Part shown: positions 12,901 through 21,900 of the stretch, piece by piece | Layout of the letters: each line of letters opens with the position of its first letter | How positions within the stretch are numbered: position 1 is the stretch's first letter | DNA from: AAA164-E04 sp964342825 | GTDB lineage: Bacteria; Verrucomicrobiota; Verrucomicrobiia; Limisphaerales; AAA164-E04 | Direction: 5' to 3' | Assembly (NCBI GenBank): GCA_964342825.1 | Contig: CAYFHO010000001.1 | Span: 206,548-270,547, forward strand | Length of the DNA stretch: 64,000 nucleotides | The notes under the pieces: generated by a model | What the model was told of the DNA's origin: nothing | What the model saw: the letters and a program-made list of their open reading frames with translations, nothing else | The model's database searches: none | Program-made: the position numbers and the translations under genes

Positions 12901-15900
12901 CTTCGTGTCGAAGGTGAAGATGGAAATGATGAATTCACCGTTCGCGCTTTTGTGATTCTTGAGGGTATCGTTCAAGGTGATTCGGATGTGAAAGGTGGTG
13001 GGGGTGACGACGTGGTTAAATATGCGATCAACGCTCCGGTCAGTATCGATGGTGGTTCCGGTTTCGATACAATTGTGGTTCTTGGAACGCCTTTTGCCGA
13101 CAACTTTGTCGTAACTCCTGAGGGTATCTTTGGAGCAGGATTGAACGTTTCCTTCGACAATGTTGAGAGCGCCGAATTAGATGCTCTTGAAGGGGATGAC
13201 ATTATTTACGTGTTAGGCACTAGTTCCGATATGGTGACCACCGTGATTGGAGGGCAAGGCAATGACGTGATCAATATCGGTGGGGACGTGGTTGAAACCA
13301 TCGTCTCCAGTGACTTGCTCGGCCGCGCCGGAATCATCACCCACAATATACTTTCCGGCCCTGACGACTATCTGGCAGCTGGTATTAATGGCATTGCGAC
13401 CAACATTCTTTCCGCCTCTGATGGAGCCTTGGTGGATATTTCCCCAGTAGGTGATCCACTCATCGTCACCGAAGATGGGGTTATGTCTGCATACTGGATC
13501 ATGTTAACTGGACCGGTTAATGGCAATCTGGATGAAGAGGTTTACTTGACTGTTTCCGCCGGTGTTGCCAGCACCGCAGATAAATCTGTTGGTGGCGACA
13601 GTGTGCAGGTTCGAACTGAGAATGGTGACTATACCGATGCTGTAGTGCTGACCTTCGACAAGACGGGTGTCAAACAAAAGGTTTACGTACGTGCGGTTGA
13701 TGACAATGGCATCGAGGGCGAACGGCTGGTGATGTTGAGTCACACGATCATCAGTGAACTTGAGGCATACGAAGCAGTGCAAATGGTGAATACCCAGGTC
13801 ACTGTGATCGACAATGAAAAGCCAAGTATCGAATTCCGTCAGTTTGAAGATCTCGGCGGTGGCAATCTGGTTGCGGACCGAATAACAGAAGTGCTGGAAG
13901 GTCCCGGCGGATTCACCGATGTTTACCGGTTTGCATTGACCACTTCGCCTCAGGTTGGAGAAACAGTAACGGTGGATCTGGTGCACAACAGCCAGATCTC
14001 TGTTTCACAATCCACATTCACTTTCGATTCATCCAACTGGAATACATTCCGGGAGGTTGTTGTAACCGCAGTGGATGATGTTGACATGGACGGCATTGAA
14101 AGAGTCAAGATTGTCCATGAAGTCAGCAGTGCTTTCAACAACACCATCTTTAACCTGGCAGAAGCAGAAATGCCTGAACTCAAGGTCAAGGTTTACGACA
14201 ATGAAACCGCTGGTGTCATTGTCCGCCAATCCGGTAGCCGGACCATTGCAGTTGTTGACGGGGATGATGATGATTATCGCATTCGCCTAACCAAAGAACT
14301 GATTGCTGGCGAATCACTGAACTTTGGGCTAACCACTGACGCTCAGACAATTCTTTATCCAGTGGGACAAGCTTCCAGATTCACGGACAACAATTCGTAT
14401 GGTAATTTTAACGAAGCAGGTGATGAATTCACTTATTCTGTTTCATTCGATTCCAGCAATTGGAATGCCTGGTATGAAGTTGGTGTCGGTGCAAATGCCT
14501 CATTCGAATATGACGATTCCTTACAGCCCACCAAAACCTTCGCTCCGGTGGCTCAAAATTTGGATATTATCCAAGGGCCGCTGATCGTTGAAGGCAGTGT
14601 CATTCCCGGCAAGGATCGCTCACTTGAACAGGCCATCGTTCTGCCAGGGGAAAGTAATCCCGAGGTGAAGAAAGAAGATCCGGAAGGAGACGAATCACAA
14701 AGGATCGATATCCTCAATATATATCATTCCGACAATACTGATAATGATTCCGGCCAGATATTCCTGAGATCAGATGCTGTTTACGTCGATGAAACAGGTG
14801 CCTCAACCGTTGACATTAAAAATCCTGGTCTGGCTTTGACTGGATTCGAAATGGGTGGAACACATGAAGTCAATGAAGGGACTGCTCAGAACCCGATCCT
14901 TGCTTACTATGGCGGTGGTATCACTCTTGGTGGATTCGAAATCGTTGAATTCCTGATGGGTAAAGGACCGGAAACCCTTACGGTCGAAACAACCGATCAA
15001 AAATCATTGAGTTCTTATGAACATGATCATGATGGGTTTTTAATCGACGGCGAGGGCAGCCGCTTTGATGAGGACGGGAACCTGATTGGTCTCTATGATC
15101 AAGACGATGCAATCTTTGCCATCCACGGTGGTGGAGGCGATGATTCGATCTTCATCAACGATCGTGGAAATGCACCGGTGATTGTATACGGTGACACCTC
15201 TGAAGATGGAGTGCGCTTTAGCAATAACACTGGATCCATTTCCGTTCACGGCACAAGCTTCACTAACCCTGGAAATGACTTTATCGATGCATCAGCAATG
15301 CCTGCGCAGAACGATGGATATGTTGGTGTGGTGGTCTTTGGTGGTCCCGGTAACGATACGATATTTGGAAGTCAGGATGCCGATCATCTGGCAGGTGGAA
15401 CAAATGACAGCGGTATTGATGAAATCCGCGGCCAGTCTGGTAACGACAACATCTATGCGGACGACGAATTTAATTTCGATCTGATGCTTTTTGCGCAGGA
15501 TCGCATCACGCCATTTGATCATATGACTCAGGAAGGTTTGGAAGCGGTCAACCATATGTTTGTTGTTGTTACGTCAGCAACTGCTGGAAGCGACCTGATT
15601 TTCGGTGACGATGGTAACGATATCATCTTGGGCGATCACGGGATCATCGATCAGGATCCCGGAACGCGTCGCATTCACACCACCGGTCAAGTGATCAGAG
15701 TTCAAACCGTTGGAATGTCCAATGGTGAATCCGACACCATATTCGGCAACCAGGGTGATGATCTCATCTTCGGGGGCATGGCAGGAGACTCCATTTTTGG
15801 TGGCAATAGTTTGGCCGAAGCCGCTATCTCCGGTGAAGATGCTGATATTATCGTGGGCGACAACGGTGTAGCTGACTTTATTATCAAGGATGGCGATCTG

Positions 15901-18900
15901 AATAACCTGGATGCACTTTATACGACCGACGTTGACCTGAGCACCGTGGGATCTGACACCATCGAGGGCAACGAAGATGACGACATTGTTCTGGCCGGTT
16001 TGGATACTGACTTCATCGATCTGCATCAAGGAAACAACACTGCCTTCGGTGACAATGGACGCATCGAATGGATGAACGGCTTCCTCGACTTCATCGTCAG
16101 CACTGAAGAAGGAACCGCTTCAATTGCACCAGAAGGTTCACACGATGAGATCACCGCTGGATTTGGTGATGACATTATTCTGGGCGGCTACGAATCTGAT
16201 ACCATTTCCGTTCAAGGTGGTAACAACAAGGTGTTCGGTGACAGCGGTCATATAGATTTTGGCTTTAACTTGGGCGACCTCCAACTGATTGAGAGCATCG
16301 CTTACATTTATGGGGGTGTTGATACAATTGAAACTGGGTTGGGCAACGATATTGTGATCGGTGGTTTTGATTCAGATATCATCACTGCTCAAGTAGGTGA
16401 AAACATCGGTGTTGGCCAGTTGGATGGTAGCAATATCATCATTGGAGATAACGGTAGTGTTGATTACCTGGATAACGGAGACCTCCTCTCCAATGACATT
16501 GATACCATCGTCACCACTGAAGTGGATGAAGGTGGTGCTGACATGATCACGACAGGTGCATCGGATGATATTATTTTGGGCGGTGAAGGCAGTGACTCCA
16601 TCAACGCAGGCCATGGTAAGAATTTGGTCATGGGTGATAATGGTCGGATTACAGCCGCTGTCTCTGATACCAATCGTTTCGGTTCACTACCGATAACCTT
16701 GGGATTGGTGGAAACAACAGATTCGTTGATTGGTGGATCCGATGTGATCTTGGTTGGTGATGGTGATGATATTGTCCTTGGTGGTATTAATGAGGATATT
16801 ATTGCCGGTTCCTACGATTCTCTTACGGATGCATATCTGCCTAGCGAAGGTAACAATATTTTCCTGGGTGACAGCGGTTCAATTGATTGGACGGCATCAG
16901 ATCATGGAGGGAATCTGGCGGGAGACGATGCCGATCCTCGCGACTTGGATCGAATCCTCAGTACCCAGCCAAATCACGGTAGCAATGATTTGATTTTATC
17001 CGGAGCAGGAGACGACATCATCATTGCTGGTGAAGATGGTGAAACGATTAGTGAAAATGCCAACCACGACAAATCGCTCCATGCCGCAAGCACGGATGGA
17101 GATCATGTGGAAGCAGGAGACGGAAACAATATTGTCTTCGGTGACAATGGAGAAATTTTTGCTTCATCTTTTAATGACCTGAACAACAATCTCGTCCTCG
17201 GATTACTTCAAACCGCTCCAGGAACATCGCTCATAGGTGGCTCGGATTCAATCACCACAGGTGGGGGATCCGACATTGTTGTGGGTGGTATTGACGCTGA
17301 CTTCATTAATGCTGGCAACGGTGACAACATCATTCTCGGTGACAGTGGGTTGATCGACTGGTCAGCAAAAGATCGTGGCGGCATCCTTTGGGGGGATGAC
17401 TTAGATCCATCCGATATAGATCGACTTTACAGCATCGATGAAAACCACGGTGGCAGTGACCACATTACCACGGGTGCAGGAAGCGATATCATCATTGGTG
17501 GTGAAGATGGTGAACTGGTCACTGAGGTAGACATTATTGGTGCTGCCCTCAATGCCAATGAGTTGATCAATTTTGGGCCCGCGGGAGATATTATCGACGC
17601 AGGCAACGGCAACAATGTGGTTTTCGGTGATAACGGATTCATGGATGCCGCTGGCCAAACAGCGCCTCAATTGGCAGGCATCCCTATGACATTCGGCATC
17701 ATACAAACTGGTGACTCGCTCATAGGTGGTTCCGATCGAATCTTTGTAGGAGCAGGGCATGACATTGTTCTGGGTGGTATTGACGCCGACATCATCGTGG
17801 GAGGTTCCGATGGACAAGGTGGTTATCTGCCATCCGAAGGAAATAATTTAATCCTGGGTGATTCCGGTTACATCGATTGGACCGCTGCCGAGGGGCATCA
17901 TCCTGTTGCAGAGGCAGGGGATGACACCGATGCCACGGACATTGATCGTATTGTCAGTGTGGATGAAAACCACGGTGGAAATGACCTGATTCTAACCGGA
18001 GCAGGTTCTGACATCATCATCGCCGGTGAAGACGGCGAGATCGTGAGTGATCTGGAAGTGGCCGGAGTGATCAATCAGGTTCACACCGTTAACGCTGTGG
18101 TTGATCAGAATGGCAACACTTTGGATGGAGACACCATCCACGCTGGTAACGGCGACAATCTCGTTCTCGGAGATAATGGCCGTATCACTGCAGCGAACAA
18201 CGACGGAGCCCATTTTGAAAACATCGCCATCACCTTAGGTTTGGTTGAAAGCGGAGATTCCTTAATCGGAGGTGCCGATCAAATTACGACTGGAGTTGGA
18301 TCCGACATCATCATCGGCGGCATTGATGGGGATACAATCATTGCCAACGACACCGAATCCGCAGGACAACCTGATGGAAACAATATCATCATCGGAGACA
18401 GCGGTCTGATCGATTGGGCTTCCCGCGATCGCGAGCCTGGAGCACTGGGTGGCGATACCGATGCTTCCGACATCGACCGTATCTGGAGCAAAGACCAGAA
18501 TCACGGAGGCACCGATCACATCACTACCGGCGAAGGCAACGACATCATCATTGCCGGTGAGGATGGTGAAAACGTCGATGAAACAAACATTTACTTACCA
18601 GCCGGACAATCACGAGTTGCGACCAATGCTGACATTGAATCTACTCCTGACGGAGACGTGATTGTTGCAGGCAATGGAAACAACATTGTCCTCGGTGACA
18701 ACGGCTTTATTACTTCGGCACTGAACGGTGCACAGCAATATGCGGGATTGGCCATTACCCTGGGACTGATCGAATCCGGTGATTCGCTGATCGGTGGTTC
18801 TGATACAATATATGTAGGTGACGGAGATGATATTGTGGTAGGCGGTATCGACGCCGATACCATTACTGCAGGGCCTGGATTGGTTCCAACCGAAGGTGAC

Positions 18901-21900
18901 AATATCATCATAGGTGACAGCGGTCTGATTGATTGGACTGCTGCAGAACGCGCAGGAACCAACAGTCTGGCAGGGGATGACATGGATTCCTCCGATATCG
19001 ACCGTCTGAGTAGTATTGATGAAGATCATGGTGGCAATGACATCATTATAACTGGTTCCGGCAATGATATCGTAATCGGTGGCGAAGATGGTGAATTGGT
19101 AACTGAAATAGACATCGATGGAGATCCTCTAGCTAAGGGAGAACTGATCTCCGATCTGCCGGAGGGAGACATCATCGAAGCGGGGGATGGCAATAACGTA
19201 GTGTTCGGAGACAACGGCATCATGTTGGCAGCCGGAACTGGTGCGCCTCAACTGCCTGGAATCACAATGACATTCGGCATCATACAAACTGGTGACTCGC
19301 TCATAGGTGGTTCCGATCGAATCTTTGTAGGAGCAGGGCATGACATTGTTCTGGGTGGTATTGACGCCGACATCATCGTGGGAGGTTCCGATGGACAAGG
19401 TGGTTATCTGCCATCCGAAGGAAATAATTTAATCCTGGGTGATTCCGGTTACATCGATTGGACCGCTGCCGAGGGGCATCATCCTGTTGCAGAGGCAGGG
19501 GATGACACCGATGCCACGGACATTGATCGTATTGTCAGTGTGGATGAAAACCACGGTGGAAATGACCTGATTCTAACCGGAGCAGGTTCTGACATCATCA
19601 TCGCCGGTGAAGACGGCGAGATCGTGAGTGATCTGGAAGTGGCCGGAGTGATCAATCAGGTTCACACCGTTAACGCTGTGGTTGATCAGAATGGCAACAC
19701 TTTGGATGGAGACACCATCCACGCTGGTAACGGCGACAATCTCGTTCTCGGAGATAATGGCCGTATCACTGCAGCGAACAACGACGGAGCCCATTTTGAA
19801 AACATCGCCATCACCTTAGGTTTGGTTGAAAGCGGAGATTCCTTAATCGGAGGTGCCGATCAAATTACGACTGGAGTTGGATCCGACATCATCATCGGCG
19901 GCATTGATGGGGATACAATCATTGCCAACGACACCGAATCCGCAGGACAACCTGATGGAAACAATATCATCATCGGAGACAGCGGTCTGATCGATTGGGC
20001 TTCCCGCGATCGCGAGCCTGGAGCACTGGGTGGCGATACCGATGCTTCCGACATCGACCGTATCTGGAGCAAAGACCAGAATCACGGAGGCACCGATCAC
20101 ATCACTACCGGCGAAGGCAACGACATCATCATTGCCGGTGAGGATGGTGAAAACGTCGATGAAACAAACATTTACTTACCAGCCGGACAATCACGAGTTG
20201 CGACCAATGCTGACATTGAATCTACTCCTGACGGAGACGTGATTGTTGCAGGCAATGGAAACAACATTGTCCTCGGTGACAACGGCTTTATTACTTCGGC
20301 ACTGAACGGTGCACAGCAATATGCGGGATTGGCCATTACCCTGGGACTGATCGAATCCGGTGATTCGCTGATTGGTGGTTCTGATACAATTTTTGTAGGT
20401 GACGGAGATGATATTGTGGTAGGTGGTATCGACGCCGATACCATCACAGCCGGTCCCGGATTCCAGCCTTCTGAAGGTAATAACATTATCATAGGTGATA
20501 GTGGATTAATCGATTGGACAGCACGTGAACGAGTCAATGCGGGCTTGTATCAAAATCGAGCAGGTGACGATTTCGATGCCGCTGATATTGACCGATTGAT
20601 CAGCCTAGCAGTTGACCATGGTGGAAACGACACCATTGTGACGGGGCACGGAGATGATATTATCATTGGTGGCGAGGATGGAGAACTGGTTTTGGAAGCC
20701 AACATTGATTCGGACCCTGTAGCCGGTGAGATCACTGCTGACATCACCAATGGGGATCTGATTGACGCCAATGACGGTGACAATTTGATCTTCGGTGACA
20801 ACGGCGAGATTTTTGCTGCAGCTACTGACGCACCGCAATATGGATACTCAATCACTTTGGGATTCGTAACTACAATTGCGCCAGCCATCGGTGGTAATGA
20901 TGAAATTACCACAGGAGTTGATTACGACATCATTCTCGGAGGTGTGCTTGAAGACACGATTATCGCCAATGATCATGAGCTATATTCTCGCTACCCTGAA
21001 GCTGGAGACGGTCATAACCACGATTTGGACAACATCATTTTGGGTGACAACGGTTATATCGATTGGACCGCTTCGGAACGTGATTATGTCGGTCAGGAAA
21101 GTTCAGGTGATGATACAGATCCGTCTGATATAGATCGAGTCAGCACCACTCAACCTACCATTGGTCACAACGACTGGATTCAGAGCGGTGCTGGATATGA
21201 CTTGATTTTTGGCGGAACATTGCAGGACATCATCTATGCAGGTGCAGGCAACGATCTTGTCTTTGGTGATCATGGAGAGTTGCTGGCCGTGGCTGGTGGC
21301 GGAGTCGTAGCACAAGAACTTCCGATGTCCGGCAGTGGAGCTGGTTACGAGGATCCATTCATCTTCCGAGCCATAGATACTCAGAATGCTGATCTTGGCG
21401 ACAATGATATCGTTTACGGTGAAGACGGAGAGGACATCATCCTCGGACAACAAGGGGATGACCAATTGTTCGGAGGTAATGACAATGACGACTTAATTGG
21501 CGGTCACAATGTTGCTGATGGTCATGATGGCAGCGATCGAATTGATGGCGGTTCCTACACTTATGGAGTGATTGATCTCGCAGATGGCGGATTGTTACCA
21601 GGTGAGACGGATCATGACGCCATCGCCGGTGATAATGCCATTATCCTGCGTCGTGGTGATCTTGTCAGTCCACGCATGAGAGTGTTGATTGACGGTGTGA
21701 TCTACGATTTGGACGCTTTGCTACAGATCACTGATGCTTACCAGAAAAATCCAGATGGTGTTGAAGTCCGTGATATCACTTTACTGAACCATGAATTTAT
21801 CGATGATCAAAACCCAAGTAACGACACACCGTCTGATCAATACGGTGACGATATCATTGCCGGTGGACCGGATAATGATGAAATCTTCGGACAATTGGGT

